A stretch of 64,000 bases of DNA from the NCBI GenBank assembly GCA_041652755.1, contig JBAZGS010000001.1, forward strand, positions 62,001 to 126,000. The letters are read 5' to 3'. The DNA is from JAQTTT01 sp041652755. Lineage in GTDB: Archaea; Nanobdellota; Nanobdellia; Tiddalikarchaeales; Tiddalikarchaeaceae. Positions 50,986-60,722 of the stretch are shown here, one piece after another (position 1 is the first letter of the stretch; each line of letters opens with the position of its first letter). Both the position numbers and the translations under genes were made by a program. A model generated the notes under the pieces. The model was not told where the DNA came from, did not search any database, and saw only the letters and a list, made by a program, of their open reading frames with translations.

Positions 50986-51828
50986 ATGAGCGAATTATTT
51001 ATCAGGGATGAGTCTGAGCTTGAAGATAAAATCAATATTTTCAAAAAACAGGGATTGCATAAAATCCAGGTAGTGAGCGATTTTGACAGAACCTTGACTC
51101 AAGCATTCTTTAAGGCACACTCAGTCCAAACAAGCTATTCATTAATAAGGGAAGGCAATTATTTGACTGAAGATTATCCAAAACTTGCATTTGCTTTATT
51201 TGACAAATACCATCCTTATGAAATCAGTAAAAATTTGCCAATTGCTGAAAAATCAAAATACATGATTAAATGGTGGCAGGAGCACCTTAAAATAATGATT
51301 GAGCATGGCATGAAAAAATCAGTGATTGATGACATTGTTCAAAAAAATAAAACAGTTTATAGACAGGGATTTTTCGAATTTTCAAAAATGCTCAATGATT
51401 TAGGGATTCCGTTTTTAATACTTTCCGCAGGATTAGGGGATATAATAAAGGGTTCTTTGGAAAAGAACAAGTCAATGTATTCGAATATAAAAATCATTGC
51501 CAATTTTTATGAATATAATATTAATGGAAGCATAAATGGCTATTTGTCTAATATTATTCATCCTTTCAATAAAAATGAAGCCAGCATAAAAAACAATGAT
51601 TATTTTAAAAAAATAATGGAAAGAAGCAATATTATCCTACTAGGAGACACTTTAGAGGATGCTGAAATGATTAAGGGAGCAAATTGCGAAAACTTAATCT
51701 CCATAGGGTTCTTGAATAAAAGCAACAGCCCTAAAGAGTTGCATGATTATTCAGAAAAATATGATTTAATAATATTGAATGATTCTTCAATGAATCCTGC
51801 TTTGGAACTTATCAAAAGACTTATTTAA
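50986..51828 (+). CDS. UMPH-1/NT5C3-like pyrimidine 5'-nucleotidase
   Basis: 280 residues, HAD fold. QVVSDFDRTLTQAFF is the catalytic DxDxT. LSAGLGDIIKGSL gives the Ser motif II. IILLGDTLEDAEM gives the acidic motif IV. The helical cap (YPKLAFALFDKYHPYEISKN, MIKWWQEHL) is that of eukaryotic cytosolic 5'-nucleotidase III (UMPH-1), rare in prokaryotes. It removes phosphate from pyrimidine monophosphates. It fits a salvage role with the deaminases. Transfer from a eukaryote-like source is possible. Confidence 0.8.
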   Translation: MSELFIRDESELEDKINIFKKQGLHKIQVVSDFDRTLTQAFFKAHSVQTSYSLIREGNYLTEDYPKLAFALFDKYHPYEISKNLPIAEKSKYMIKWWQEHLKIMIEHGMKKSVIDDIVQKNKTVYRQGFFEFSKMLNDLGIPFLILSAGLGDIIKGSLEKNKSMYSNIKIIANFYEYNINGSINGYLSNIIHPFNKNEASIKNNDYFKKIMERSNIILLGDTLEDAEMIKGANCENLISIGFLNKSNSPKELHDYSEKYDLIILNDSSMNPALELIKRLI

Positions 51829-51869
51829 AAAAGAAACCTTTTTAATATGAAATATTTAACATTTTAATT

Positions 51870-52076
51870 ATGTTTGTGGCTTCAAATTGTAATAACCTTG
51901 AAAAAAATCTTAATAAAGAAAAAAAAACTTCTGAATTAATACTTGAAGGATTAGAAAAACAATATAATTTAGATAAAAAAGAATGTAAAAAACAAGCTAA
52001 TTTTTATTTGAGTGTTTCTAATATTCCAGAAATACAAAACAAAGTTAAATATTTTTTAGAAAACCACACTTTCTAA
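51870..52076 (+). CDS. Small hypothetical protein, 68 aa
   Basis: Unrecognised helical protein with a Lys/Glu-rich body (NLEKNLNKEKKTSELILEGLEKQYNLDKKECKKQ) and C-terminal KVKYFLENHTF. A TATA-like TTTTTAATATG lies about 30 bp upstream. The stop region overlaps the convergent AlkD-like gene by 21 bp. It resembles short regulatory or adaptor proteins but lacks a motif. Confidence 0.4.
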   Translation: MFVASNCNNLEKNLNKEKKTSELILEGLEKQYNLDKKECKKQANFYLSVSNIPEIQNKVKYFLENHTF

Positions 52077-52775
52077 AAAATCATTCTTTAACACTTTAGT
52101 TTTTAGTTCTGGATTCATTTTTTCAACAGCATACCTTAAGCCTTCCCTGGAAAAGTGCGAGTAATTCTTTTTAATAAACCCAAGAACTAATGTTAAATTT
52201 TTTTGGCTTAAATTTCTGAGGCACCAGCCAACACCTAATTGAATGAACCTGAAATCATTTTTGATTAAATTTTGAGATATGTTAATAATTGTTCCATCAT
52301 AATCTCCTTTATTTGCCAAGTTAACAAATGAGATAATGCTCGCTCGTTTAGCCCAAGTTTTATTTGACTTGCTCCAAGCAATCATTATATCAATTATACT
52401 ATTATCTTTTAGGATTAATTTAGAGATTACTTTACTTGATAATACATCGCAAGTTGCCCAGTCATTAATGTAAGTGTCAAATAATTCAAAAAAATCGCTA
52501 AGTATTGAGTTATCAAACTCTTTTATATTATCAGCAAATATTTGTATTGCAAATCTTTTATCAGAAAAATATTTTGATTTAAAAAGCATAAGTGCTAAGC
52601 TGATTTTTTCATCAGTGCTTAATTTTTTAATCCTTGATTTAAATACTCCATAAACCTCAAGGATTTGGTTCATTTTCAATCCTCTCATAACAGAGCCTTT
52701 GAGATAATTTTCTCCAGAAATCTTTTGTTTTTTGCTAGAATTTTTTTCTAATTCAGATTGAATTTCATTAATCAT
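52056..52775 (-). CDS. AlkD-like DNA alkylation repair protein
   Basis: 239 residues of HEAT-like helical repeats. INDWATCDVLSSKVI matches the AlkD-family WxxxD segment with its catalytic Asp, and SNKTWAKRASIISFVNLA carries the Arg of the W/RR segment. The family removes bulky or positively charged alkyl bases without base flipping. Size matches AlkD. It overlaps the small convergent gene. Confidence 0.8.
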   Translation of the reverse strand: MINEIQSELEKNSSKKQKISGENYLKGSVMRGLKMNQILEVYGVFKSRIKKLSTDEKISLALMLFKSKYFSDKRFAIQIFADNIKEFDNSILSDFFELFDTYINDWATCDVLSSKVISKLILKDNSIIDIMIAWSKSNKTWAKRASIISFVNLANKGDYDGTIINISQNLIKNDFRFIQLGVGWCLRNLSQKNLTLVLGFIKKNYSHFSREGLRYAVEKMNPELKTKVLKNDFLESVVF

Positions 52776-52837
52776 ATAATTTAAAAAAATCCTTCAATGC
52801 TTAAATTTTTAACTATAAACTAATAAAATTAATAATA

Positions 52838-53923
52838 ATGAAAGACTATGATTATTTAATAATTGGAGCTGGTCCAGCAGGCTCTTATTTGGCTGAAAAA
52901 TTGGCAAGCAAAGGATTTAAAGTTGGATTAAGTGACAAAAAAAGAGTAATTGGCAAGCCTATTCAATGCACTGGGTTAGTAACTAAAGAACTTGAAAAAT
53001 ATGTTAGTGTAAAAGAAGATTATGTAAAAAATGTAACTCATAAGATTAATCTGTTCTCAAAAAATGATTCTATTACACTTAAATCAAAAGAGTATGTTAT
53101 TGACAGGTTTGAATTTGATACTTATTTGCTAAAAAAAGCAGAGAATGCAGGTGCAGAAATAATGCTTGGAAATGAATTCAAAGGGCAAAAAAATGGCAAC
53201 ATAATCTTGTCTAAAAATAATTTTAAAACAAAAAATCTTATTGGCTGCGATGGTCCAGCTTCCCAAGTGAATAAATGCTTTAATATAATAAAGGGGATGA
53301 AATATTTTTTAGGAAAGCAATATGTAATCAAAATTAAAAATAATCCTGAAGCATATAATGTTTATTTTGATGAATTTTTTCATGACTTTTTTGCATGGAG
53401 CGTTCCTGCAGCAAAAAATATTTCAAGAATTGGAGTTGCATCAAAAGACAATGATAGTATTAATAAAAAGCTTAAATATTTTATGGATTCAAGAAAAATA
53501 AAAGGAAAAATAATTGAAACCAATGCGGGGCTAATCCCTGTTTTTAATCCTTTCAATTCAAACTATTCAAAAACAAAGGATTTGAATATTTATTTATTTG
53601 GAGATGCTTCAGGTTTAGTTAAGGCAACTACAGGGGGTGGAATAATCCCTGCATTTAAGTCAATAAATGAGTCAATGAAAAGCATTATCTTGGGCAAAAA
53701 ACCATTATTGTTTGGCTTAAAAAAAGAGCTGACTTTTCATTTATTGGCTCATAAGATGATGTGCAAGTTCAAAGACAAAGATTATGATTCAATACTTAAT
53801 GATGCAAAATCAATCAGTGTAAAAAAAAGCCTTGAAAAACTTAACCGCGACAATTTTGCATCCTTGGCGGTTGATATTTTTATGAAGAACCCTAAACTAA
53901 TCAAGTATTTTAAACTGTGTTAA
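52838..53923 (+). CDS. Geranylgeranyl reductase-family flavoprotein
   Basis: 361 residues. YDYLIIGAGPAGSYLAEKLASKG is the FAD Rossmann motif. GKPIQCTGLVTKEL is the family's second motif. YLFGDASGLVKATTGGGIIPAFKS is the GD-containing FAD end motif. It would saturate isoprenoid chains of archaeal lipids or quinones. Present in a lineage where lipid synthesis is often reduced, it may act on lipids taken from a host (inference). The stop overlaps the convergent tfe by 14 bp. Confidence 0.85.
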   Translation: MKDYDYLIIGAGPAGSYLAEKLASKGFKVGLSDKKRVIGKPIQCTGLVTKELEKYVSVKEDYVKNVTHKINLFSKNDSITLKSKEYVIDRFEFDTYLLKKAENAGAEIMLGNEFKGQKNGNIILSKNNFKTKNLIGCDGPASQVNKCFNIIKGMKYFLGKQYVIKIKNNPEAYNVYFDEFFHDFFAWSVPAAKNISRIGVASKDNDSINKKLKYFMDSRKIKGKIIETNAGLIPVFNPFNSNYSKTKDLNIYLFGDASGLVKATTGGGIIPAFKSINESMKSIILGKKPLLFGLKKELTFHLLAHKMMCKFKDKDYDSILNDAKSISVKKSLEKLNRDNFASLAVDIFMKNPKLIKYFKLC

Positions 53924-54455
53924 GCTTTTCTTTCAGTATGCAAATATTGTTGCTTAATGATTTAATATTCTGATTCAAACCCTGTATAACCAAGTCATTA
54001 TTTAATGGCTGAAGCATTCCTCCGCAAGCAAAGCAGTTAAAATTAAGCTCCAAAGATTTGTTAAAATCAAGGTTTATGCTGCATGTTGGGCAGTGAAATA
54101 TTTGCTCCATGGACTTTTCTTCTTCAACTTTTTTGAACAAAGTTTCTAATTCTTTCTGCCTTGAACTTATGAGCGAATTAAACAATTTTTTTGGGGCAAA
54201 TTCCCAAGTGTAAATGTACCATCCTTTTTCAGCATCCCTTCTTCTGGTATAATTGACTAAATTATTTGTGTACATCTTGTACATCACGCTTCTTATAAAA
54301 TTAACATCTTCTTTCAGCTTTTTTGCAATCTCAAATTCATCAGCTTTTTTAATCTTGAATAAGTGCGAAACAATAGGTACTCCTGCCTCCCCAACAATGT
54401 TTTTCACTAAATTATTTATGTCAGGATCATCAATAAGATTTAATTTTTTTGCCAT
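53910..54455 (-). CDS. tfe: Transcription factor E (TFE alpha)
   Basis: 181 residues. An extended winged helix at about 10-105 (VSHLFKIKKADEFEIAKKLKEDVNFIRSVMYKMYTNNLVNYTRRRD) precedes a zinc ribbon HCPTC...FNCFACGGML. The C-terminus is short and coiled. It helps open promoters with TBP and TFB. Length and order are normal for archaeal TFE. Confidence 0.93.
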   Translation of the reverse strand: MAKKLNLIDDPDINNLVKNIVGEAGVPIVSHLFKIKKADEFEIAKKLKEDVNFIRSVMYKMYTNNLVNYTRRRDAEKGWYIYTWEFAPKKLFNSLISSRQKELETLFKKVEEEKSMEQIFHCPTCSINLDFNKSLELNFNCFACGGMLQPLNNDLVIQGLNQNIKSLSNNICILKEKLNTV

Positions 54456-54538
54456 ATTTTTTTACCTATTTTTTTATTTGCTCTTAATATAAAAACGTTT
54501 CTTTAAAAAGATTACTGTAAAATGAAGCCAAATATGGT

Positions 54539-55720
54539 TCATATTAAGGGTTTAATTGCAGTATAAAAGTTAATTAAATAAGGCCCAAATAAATTAAATA
54601 ATAATAATATTAAACAAAAAATATACAAATAATTTGCTATTATCATGCTTTTCTTTTTATCTTTTATTATTGGTTCGATTAATTCAAGAACTACTTTTCC
54701 TCCATCAGTAATCCACAAAGGAAAAAGATTTATTATTCCTATAGATAAGCTAAGATTAGCAAGAAGATTTAGAAATTTCAATATTCTTATCAAAATACGC
54801 ACGCCTAATATTTCAACATTACTTAAGTTGCTGGAATAATCCCAATCGTTTGCTACTGTAATTCCAAGATAAGACATGTTTTCATAATAAGGGCTTTTAA
54901 TAGTTTTAATTAAAAAAGTTCCATTACTGGTGGTAATATTTATAGTTTCATTAATAGGGATTAATGCCAATGCTTTATATAAATCTGAAGCATTTGAAGT
55001 GGTGTATTCTCCGACTGAATATAAGCTAACATTAGCAGGAATGCCTGATATATTTGCAGGTAAACCTGTAATTGCAATTATTGATAAATTTGAATAAATA
55101 ATATTTGATGAAATAAATGGGCTTAGCAAAAATCCACTTATTAAAATAACAGTGAAAGCAAGAATTAAATTGCCCAAACTTCCTGCAATAAGCATTCTGA
55201 GTTTTGAAATCTTTTTAGCGTTCTCATAGCTTTTCTGATCAGGTTCAACAAAAGCCATAGGTATTACTGCCAATAAGCCCAATCCTGCTGATTTCATTTT
55301 TATTTTTTCAGATATTCCAATAATTCCATGCATTGATTCATGAACTATAATAATTATGCCTAAAATTAAGAATAAATCAATAATGGGAATTGTTTCGCCA
55401 GTTAAAGGATCCTTTGTCACTCCAGGTATAAGCAAAGATACAGTAGGCTCCGGGTTTAAAGTATTAATAATGTATATTGAGCTTTGTATAAACATGTTTA
55501 TTGAAAATATTATAAAATAAAAGCATATAATGATTCCAATAGTGCTGATTATTTTCCATAACCAAGTGCATGAAGCTAACTTTTCAAAATAATTAATTAT
55601 CTTATTATTTTTGTACACAAAGAAAATCTTGTCCATTACTTGGAACTTCTTCCTGTTTTTATAGATTAAAAGAAAAACTATTGAATAAACAACTATTATT
55701 GAGATAAGTTCCAAGTCCAT
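54539..55720 (-). CDS. Site-2 protease-like M50 metallopeptidase
   Basis: 393 residues. The zinc motif HExxH reads IIIVHESMHGIIG near 130. NLFPLWITDGGKVVLELI is the LDG-type third ligand segment. A PDZ-like region lies between (ANVSLYSVGEYTTSNASDLYKAL). About six membrane helices are visible. It cuts transmembrane proteins, often for envelope signalling. The stop codon of the upstream lysS lies 3 nt away on the same strand, so they share a transcript. Confidence 0.85.
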   Translation of the reverse strand: MDLELISIIVVYSIVFLLIYKNRKKFQVMDKIFFVYKNNKIINYFEKLASCTWLWKIISTIGIIICFYFIIFSINMFIQSSIYIINTLNPEPTVSLLIPGVTKDPLTGETIPIIDLFLILGIIIIVHESMHGIIGISEKIKMKSAGLGLLAVIPMAFVEPDQKSYENAKKISKLRMLIAGSLGNLILAFTVILISGFLLSPFISSNIIYSNLSIIAITGLPANISGIPANVSLYSVGEYTTSNASDLYKALALIPINETINITTSNGTFLIKTIKSPYYENMSYLGITVANDWDYSSNLSNVEILGVRILIRILKFLNLLANLSLSIGIINLFPLWITDGGKVVLELIEPIIKDKKKSMIIANYLYIFCLILLLFNLFGPYLINFYTAIKPLI

Positions 55721-55722
55721 TA

Positions 55723-57204
55723 TTAATCAATCACCGGTTTCATTAATGGGAAAAACTGCGCTCCCTTTATATTTGGCTCATCCATTACCATCATGCAAAA
55801 TCTTTCTAGCCCTATTCCCCAGCCTGCCACTGGAGGCATTGCGTATTCAAGCGCCTGCAAAAAATCCTCATCTAAAGGATGCGCTTCTTTGTCGCCCAAT
55901 TTCAAAAATTCTTGCTGCTCAATAAGCCTTCTTCTCTGGTCAACAGGGTCATTAAGCTCGTTGTATGCTTTAATAAGCTCCCAAGTGTTCACAAGCAATT
56001 GAAAGCTGCTAATCTTGCTAGGATCAGAGTCTTTTCTTTTAGCTAAAGGAATCATTTCAACAGGGTAATCTGTCATGAATGTTGGCTGAATAATTTTTTG
56101 CCTGGCAGTTCTTTTATACAATTCATCTAATAATGCTCCATAATGTTTAGGGGACTTGTAATCAACATCCTTTATTTTTCTTTTCATAATCTCTTTTCTG
56201 AGCAAATCAACATCTTTGAATAAGTCTATGTCAATTCCAGTATTATCTAGCAATAATTGCCTGAAAGTTATTCTTTTATAGGGTGGAGTAAAATCAAGCA
56301 CTTGGCCTTGGTAAGTTATTTTTAATGAGCCGTTTGCTTTCATTAAAATATGGCTTATGAACTCTTCAGTGAATTTCATTAAGCCTTCATAATCCTGGTA
56401 AGCCCAGTAAAATTCCAAATCCAGCATTTCCTGCAAATGGGATTTGTCCATTCCTTCATTCCTGAACCTGGTTCCAAGCTCAAAAATTTTATCATAACCT
56501 GCAACTATAAGCCTTTTCAGATAAAGTTCAGTGGCTATTCTAAGATAAAAGTCAGTGTTTAATGCATTATGGTGAGTGATAAAAGGTTCAGCGCTTGCGC
56601 CTCCATAAGTTGCCTGAAGCACTGGAGTGAACACTTCTAAAAAACCCTTATTGCCTAGGAACTCCCTTATTGATTTAATTATCATTGATTTTTTCCTGAA
56701 CTTTTCTAGCACTTCAGGATTCATTATTGCTTCTAAATACCTTTTTCTGAAAATCTCCTCCTCATCCTTTAATCCGTGAAACTTTTCAGGCAAAGGCCTT
56801 ATGCTTTTAGCTGCAAGAGTCAAGCTGGTTGCATTAATGCTTATCTGGCCTTTTTGGGTTTTGAAAAAATTTCCCTTAACAACAATTAAATCCCCTAAGT
56901 CTAATAATTTAAGCAGTTCATAATTTTTCACTTCTTTTTTTTGAAACACTGCCTGAATGGTTCCAAATTCATCCTGTAAATTAGCAAAAGCAATATTTCC
57001 CATGCTTCTAAAACTCATTATTCTTCCAGCATATTCTTCAGCATTCTTTGATTTCTCCTCGCTAACTTTGGCGTATTTTTCAAGCAATTGGGCTGAAGAT
57101 TTTTTGTCTTTTATAACTATTTGAGGGTAAGGATTAATGCCTAACTCTTTAATTTTATGTAGCTTTTTCAGCCTTTCATTAATGTAATCATCAATCATAA
57201 ACAT
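55723..57204 (-). CDS. lysS: Lysyl-tRNA synthetase, class II
   Basis: 493 residues. An N-terminal OB-fold (GRIMSFRSMGNIAFANLQD) precedes the class II core: motif 1 near GFLEVFTPVLQATYGGASAEPF, motif 2 RFRNEGMDKSHLQEML, motif 3 GWGIGLERFCMMVM. KRKDSDPSKI is the LysRS-type insert motif. Many archaea use class I LysRS; class II is typical of several DPANN lineages. The gene is followed by the site-2 protease. Confidence 0.95.
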   Translation of the reverse strand: MFMIDDYINERLKKLHKIKELGINPYPQIVIKDKKSSAQLLEKYAKVSEEKSKNAEEYAGRIMSFRSMGNIAFANLQDEFGTIQAVFQKKEVKNYELLKLLDLGDLIVVKGNFFKTQKGQISINATSLTLAAKSIRPLPEKFHGLKDEEEIFRKRYLEAIMNPEVLEKFRKKSMIIKSIREFLGNKGFLEVFTPVLQATYGGASAEPFITHHNALNTDFYLRIATELYLKRLIVAGYDKIFELGTRFRNEGMDKSHLQEMLDLEFYWAYQDYEGLMKFTEEFISHILMKANGSLKITYQGQVLDFTPPYKRITFRQLLLDNTGIDIDLFKDVDLLRKEIMKRKIKDVDYKSPKHYGALLDELYKRTARQKIIQPTFMTDYPVEMIPLAKRKDSDPSKISSFQLLVNTWELIKAYNELNDPVDQRRRLIEQQEFLKLGDKEAHPLDEDFLQALEYAMPPVAGWGIGLERFCMMVMDEPNIKGAQFFPLMKPVID

Positions 57205-57232
57205 ACCCCAATTAGTCTTAATTTAAAAGAAT

Positions 57233-57397
57233 TTACTTTTTAAGCCTAATTGCCCTTAATGCCTTGCCTTGGCATTTCCTGCACTTAACTAATTTATTCC
57301 TAACCCTGTTGCTGTCGCTTCTTATTTTGCTTTTGCATTTTTTGCAGACAAAAACATTCTCAAAAAGCCTATGCTGCGCTTCAGGAATTCTTACCAT
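57233..57397 (-). CDS. rpl40e: Ribosomal protein L40e
   Basis: 54 residues. MVRIPEAQHRLFENVFVCKK starts as L40e does. Two CxxC pairs (CKKC and CRKC, 18 residues apart) form the zinc ribbon. The end GKALRAIRLKK matches the usual GLRPK-type tail. It is a large-subunit protein. The gene lies 28 bp upstream of lysS on the same strand and probably heads that transcript. Too short for most length cut-offs, so easily missed. Confidence 0.85.
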   Translation of the reverse strand: MVRIPEAQHRLFENVFVCKKCKSKIRSDSNRVRNKLVKCRKCQGKALRAIRLKK

Positions 57398-57433
57398 GAA
57401 AAACTAATAAAATTGAATGCTATTTAAATCTTT

Positions 57434-59389
57434 CTATGCACTTAGCAGTATTTTGAAAATATTAATTATTGACTCAAAAAACCGTGTTATTTTTTCCATT
57501 AAAGTCAACGAATAATTGTATGAAACATCCATAGTCTTGAAATAATACTCATCCCCTTGGGAATAATCAAGCACGAATCTGATATTATTAACCCCTTGCC
57601 TGAAATCATCCTCATTTAAATCAATGACATTATTTTTTTGAAGTTCCTTGCTTACAACCTCCTTATTGTTAATAGTTGCCTTGATTGTTCCAGTCAACAA
57701 ATCATCCCCGCTGTCAAGTGCTATGCTGTAGCTAAAATTGCTTAATTGCTCCACATCAATGTTGTATTCAGGTGCTTTCAATACAATAAAGCTTGAGTTA
57801 TGGATTAATGACGTGTTTTGAAAATCAAATCTTAAGCTTAAATTAATCAGCCCTTTTTCGCTAGGCAAACTAAGCTCTTTTTCATAGTTTCTTTGCTCAT
57901 TAATAAGCAAGTTCTCAATAGTTTCAGTCAACAAAACATCTCCATACATAATAGACATATTAACATTAGTCATTGAGTTCCCGATATTCTTAACTGAAAA
58001 AGAAAGAACAGGCTGTTGCTCCAAAAATTTGTTCTTGTTGAATTTAATCTCTGAAACCAACAAGTCAGGGCTTATCAATCTTTCATCCTCTTTTGCAATT
58101 GCCAATAACTCTTCCAAATTACTGTTGCTTCCAATTTCAGAATCAATCTTGATGATTTTTGAATCATACTCGCCCCCTCCTAATGAAAATTTAAAATTTG
58201 CATCACTATAACATGCAGTGCTGCATTCCAAATCAGGTATTTTGAAAATAAAATACTTGTTCAGTGTCTGCATTGGCGCAACAACTAAAGGGATTGAAGG
58301 ATTGGAATTGATTAATTCAACAGTCTTAATGGGTGTGGAAATTAAAGTGTCAAGAACCCAATAATTTGTGGGATTAGTCACTGAAACATTGACCAATAGA
58401 TATGAATCTTGGCCTATTTCACTTGGAGCCTTGACATCAATATCCAAGGCTGATTCAGTTTTTTCAAAGCCCATAAGCTCTATGTTGAAGGTGTAAGAGT
58501 TCTTATTTAAAAAATTAGTCCCTTCAGAGCCTCTTCTTTGAAGGTAAATTGAAGAGATATCAAGCAAATCATCATTTTTATACAAAGGTATATGCGCGCT
58601 GTTTATCCAAAAAAATTCCTTGTAAGTTGTGTCAACTCTAACCCACCCATGGTTAGGAATGTAAATTTCAGTCCAAGAATGAGGCTCAAAATTAGTGCAC
58701 CCATCGCCTCCAATATTTGTATAAACATAACCGCTGACATACCTTGCAGGTATACCGACGCTTCTATACATGCTTATTGAAAATGTTGAGAATTCATCGC
58801 AAACCCCTTTTTTTACATTATAAATTTCAGTTGCTGTTGCTGATGATGAGGGAAAATAGCTTAAATTATACTCAATGTAGTAAGCAGTGAATTCTGATAT
58901 CATTGCAATTGCAGTCAAATAATCAGTCACTCCTGCCAGCAAATTATTTGTTAAAATCTTTATCCTCAAATCCTCATTTGCTGTTTTTGTAAAATTCAAG
59001 TATTTTTTGACATTGTCAGGGAATACTCCAGTGTAAGGAAATTCAACATTTTTTTCAACTTTTTCATCACTATAAGAAACTAGCAACGAAGTGTTGAAAT
59101 ACCATTTTAAGTTCTCAGTAATTTCAGGCTGGTTAAAAAAAAGTATTGTATTGTTTATTCCGTCAGTGCTTATCATGCCATTAGTGGCATAATCTTGTAA
59201 TGCAGTTTGCGGAACTCCTTTGAATGTGAATGAAAAATTTTCAAAAGTGAATTCATTAAAATTTAAATCAACCTCTCCTGTGACTGAGTAATTCATAAAA
59301 GCAGAGCCAATGGTTTTGGTGTCAAGGCTATAGCATTCAAGCCCAAAAGCAGCAGGAATCAATAGCAGCAAAAAAACCATTTTTTTCAT
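57434..59389 (-). CDS. Exported transglutaminase-like protein with C-terminal anchor
   Basis: 651 residues. A signal peptide (MVFLLLLIPAAFG) is followed by a transglutaminase core near 190-265: KKGVCDEFSTFSISMYRSVGIPARYVSGY with the Cys, EPHSWTEIYI with the His and VRVDTTYK with the Asp. Several beta-sandwich domains follow (VNVSVTNPTNY, SFSVKNIGNSMTNVNMSI). A short hydrophobic end (FFESIINIFKILLSA) could anchor it. It probably works on the cell surface as a protease or crosslinker. Confidence 0.8.
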   Translation of the reverse strand: MKKMVFLLLLIPAAFGLECYSLDTKTIGSAFMNYSVTGEVDLNFNEFTFENFSFTFKGVPQTALQDYATNGMISTDGINNTILFFNQPEITENLKWYFNTSLLVSYSDEKVEKNVEFPYTGVFPDNVKKYLNFTKTANEDLRIKILTNNLLAGVTDYLTAIAMISEFTAYYIEYNLSYFPSSSATATEIYNVKKGVCDEFSTFSISMYRSVGIPARYVSGYVYTNIGGDGCTNFEPHSWTEIYIPNHGWVRVDTTYKEFFWINSAHIPLYKNDDLLDISSIYLQRRGSEGTNFLNKNSYTFNIELMGFEKTESALDIDVKAPSEIGQDSYLLVNVSVTNPTNYWVLDTLISTPIKTVELINSNPSIPLVVAPMQTLNKYFIFKIPDLECSTACYSDANFKFSLGGGEYDSKIIKIDSEIGSNSNLEELLAIAKEDERLISPDLLVSEIKFNKNKFLEQQPVLSFSVKNIGNSMTNVNMSIMYGDVLLTETIENLLINEQRNYEKELSLPSEKGLINLSLRFDFQNTSLIHNSSFIVLKAPEYNIDVEQLSNFSYSIALDSGDDLLTGTIKATINNKEVVSKELQKNNVIDLNEDDFRQGVNNIRFVLDYSQGDEYYFKTMDVSYNYSLTLMEKITRFFESIINIFKILLSA

Positions 59390-59430
59390 GAAAAAAGTTA
59401 ATAACTCCTAAGCTTTTAAATTATTCTTTA

Positions 59431-60090
59431 ATGAATTCCGAATTAGTTGACAAAAGGTTTTATGAAAAGAAATGGATGAGCATAGGGGAATGGAAAAACC
59501 AGAAAGCTCCTTATTTGAAAAAATCAGCTGATTATGAAGGTGCGCTGGCTTTAAGCTGGATAAAATCATTTTTGAACTCAGGCAAAGTGCTTGATTTAGG
59601 CTCTGGAGCAGGAAGAAATTCAATATTGTTCTCTAAGAATGGTTTTGATGTTTATGGCGTTGACTTTTCAGCCAAAGCAATAAAGTTGGCTAATATTTTA
59701 AACAAGGAAGAGAATTGCAATGTAAAGTTCAGCGTGCAAAGCGTGCTAAAACTAGGGTTTGAGAAGGGGTTCTTTGACTTAGCTCTTGATTTCGGATGCT
59801 TTCATCATTTAAGAAAAAGCCAGTGGAGCAACTATTTGAAAAATGTTTTAAAAGTGCTCAAAAATGAGTCTTACTTTCTTCTTTACTGCTTCAGCAAGGA
59901 GTCAGGCGAAACAGGCAATTATAAGCCAGGCAAAGATTACAGCTACCATAATCATCATTACAACCATTACTTTAGCCTGGAAGAGTTAAAGCAAATTTTT
60001 GGAAAAACTTTCAAAGTAATCAAGCATGAAATAATAAAGGAAAATGGTAGGCTGCTCGCATTCAACATTGTATTATTCAAAAGAATGTAA
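59431..60090 (+). CDS. TehB-like SAM methyltransferase
   Basis: 219 residues. VLDLGSGAGRNSILFSKNGFDVYGVDFS is motif I plus the acidic strand. LALDFGCFHHLRKSQW occupies motif IV. A His-rich stretch (YHNHHYNHYFSLEELK) follows, shared with thiopurine/tellurite-type methyltransferases. GCTTTTAAATTATT about 20 bp upstream suggests a leaderless mRNA. Acceptor unknown. Confidence 0.75.
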   Translation: MNSELVDKRFYEKKWMSIGEWKNQKAPYLKKSADYEGALALSWIKSFLNSGKVLDLGSGAGRNSILFSKNGFDVYGVDFSAKAIKLANILNKEENCNVKFSVQSVLKLGFEKGFFDLALDFGCFHHLRKSQWSNYLKNVLKVLKNESYFLLYCFSKESGETGNYKPGKDYSYHNHHYNHYFSLEELKQIFGKTFKVIKHEIIKENGRLLAFNIVLFKRM

Positions 60091-60122
60091 TTTTATAAAC
60101 AAGTAATTGCTACTATTTTATT

Positions 60123-60668
60123 ATGTTTGATTCATGCGCGCTGTTTAAAGTGAGCGATGAGCTTAAAAAAAAATTAGGAATAATAGTTGGCAATGCCATA
60201 ATAAAGGACAAGCTTAACTTTAGCAGCAAAGAATTAGTGTTTTTCAGCCCGAAATCTGAAGATGAGCTGAAAAAAGCAGTAGAGCTGATGCTGCCTTATG
60301 GGATAATTAACTCTGAATTGATTCATTACAAAGATTCATTGCATTTCATAAGGTCAGGAATTGATGATACTCTTGCAAAGGAAATGGCAAAAAAAAAGAT
60401 AGCAATAGTTTTCAATTTAAGCTTAATAATCATTAATGATTCAGTCAAAAGAGCCTTAATTATAAGAAGAATGAAGGAAAACATGAAAAAAGCAGTGAAA
60501 TACAATGTTCCTGTATTGTTCGCAAGCTTAGCAAAGGATGAATATGGGCTATTCAATGCTGCTCAGATAAAAGCTTGGGCGCAAAAGCTAGGCATTGATA
60601 ATTATAATAGGGTTAAAACCAGCTTTAACAAGATTTTTTCAAAGCCTTCAAAAAAAACCGCTTCTTAG
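60123..60668 (+). CDS. rnp3: RNase P protein p30 (Rpp30), short form
   Basis: 181 residues. The C-terminal half carries the p30 pattern: IIINDSVKRALIIRRMKENMKKAVKYNVPVLFASLA then LFNAAQIKAWAQKLGI, equal to the R...N...L...VPxxxSSxA...LRSP...LG series. The TIM-barrel N-terminus is shortened. It is a subunit of archaeal RNase P that matures tRNA 5' ends. The Pop5 gene follows, as in many archaea. Confidence 0.75.
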   Translation: MFDSCALFKVSDELKKKLGIIVGNAIIKDKLNFSSKELVFFSPKSEDELKKAVELMLPYGIINSELIHYKDSLHFIRSGIDDTLAKEMAKKKIAIVFNLSLIIINDSVKRALIIRRMKENMKKAVKYNVPVLFASLAKDEYGLFNAAQIKAWAQKLGIDNYNRVKTSFNKIFSKPSKKTAS

Positions 60669-60722
60669 GTTGATTGATAAATCAAATAATTTTTTAATTA
60701 AACAGCATTTATTTAATTGCTT

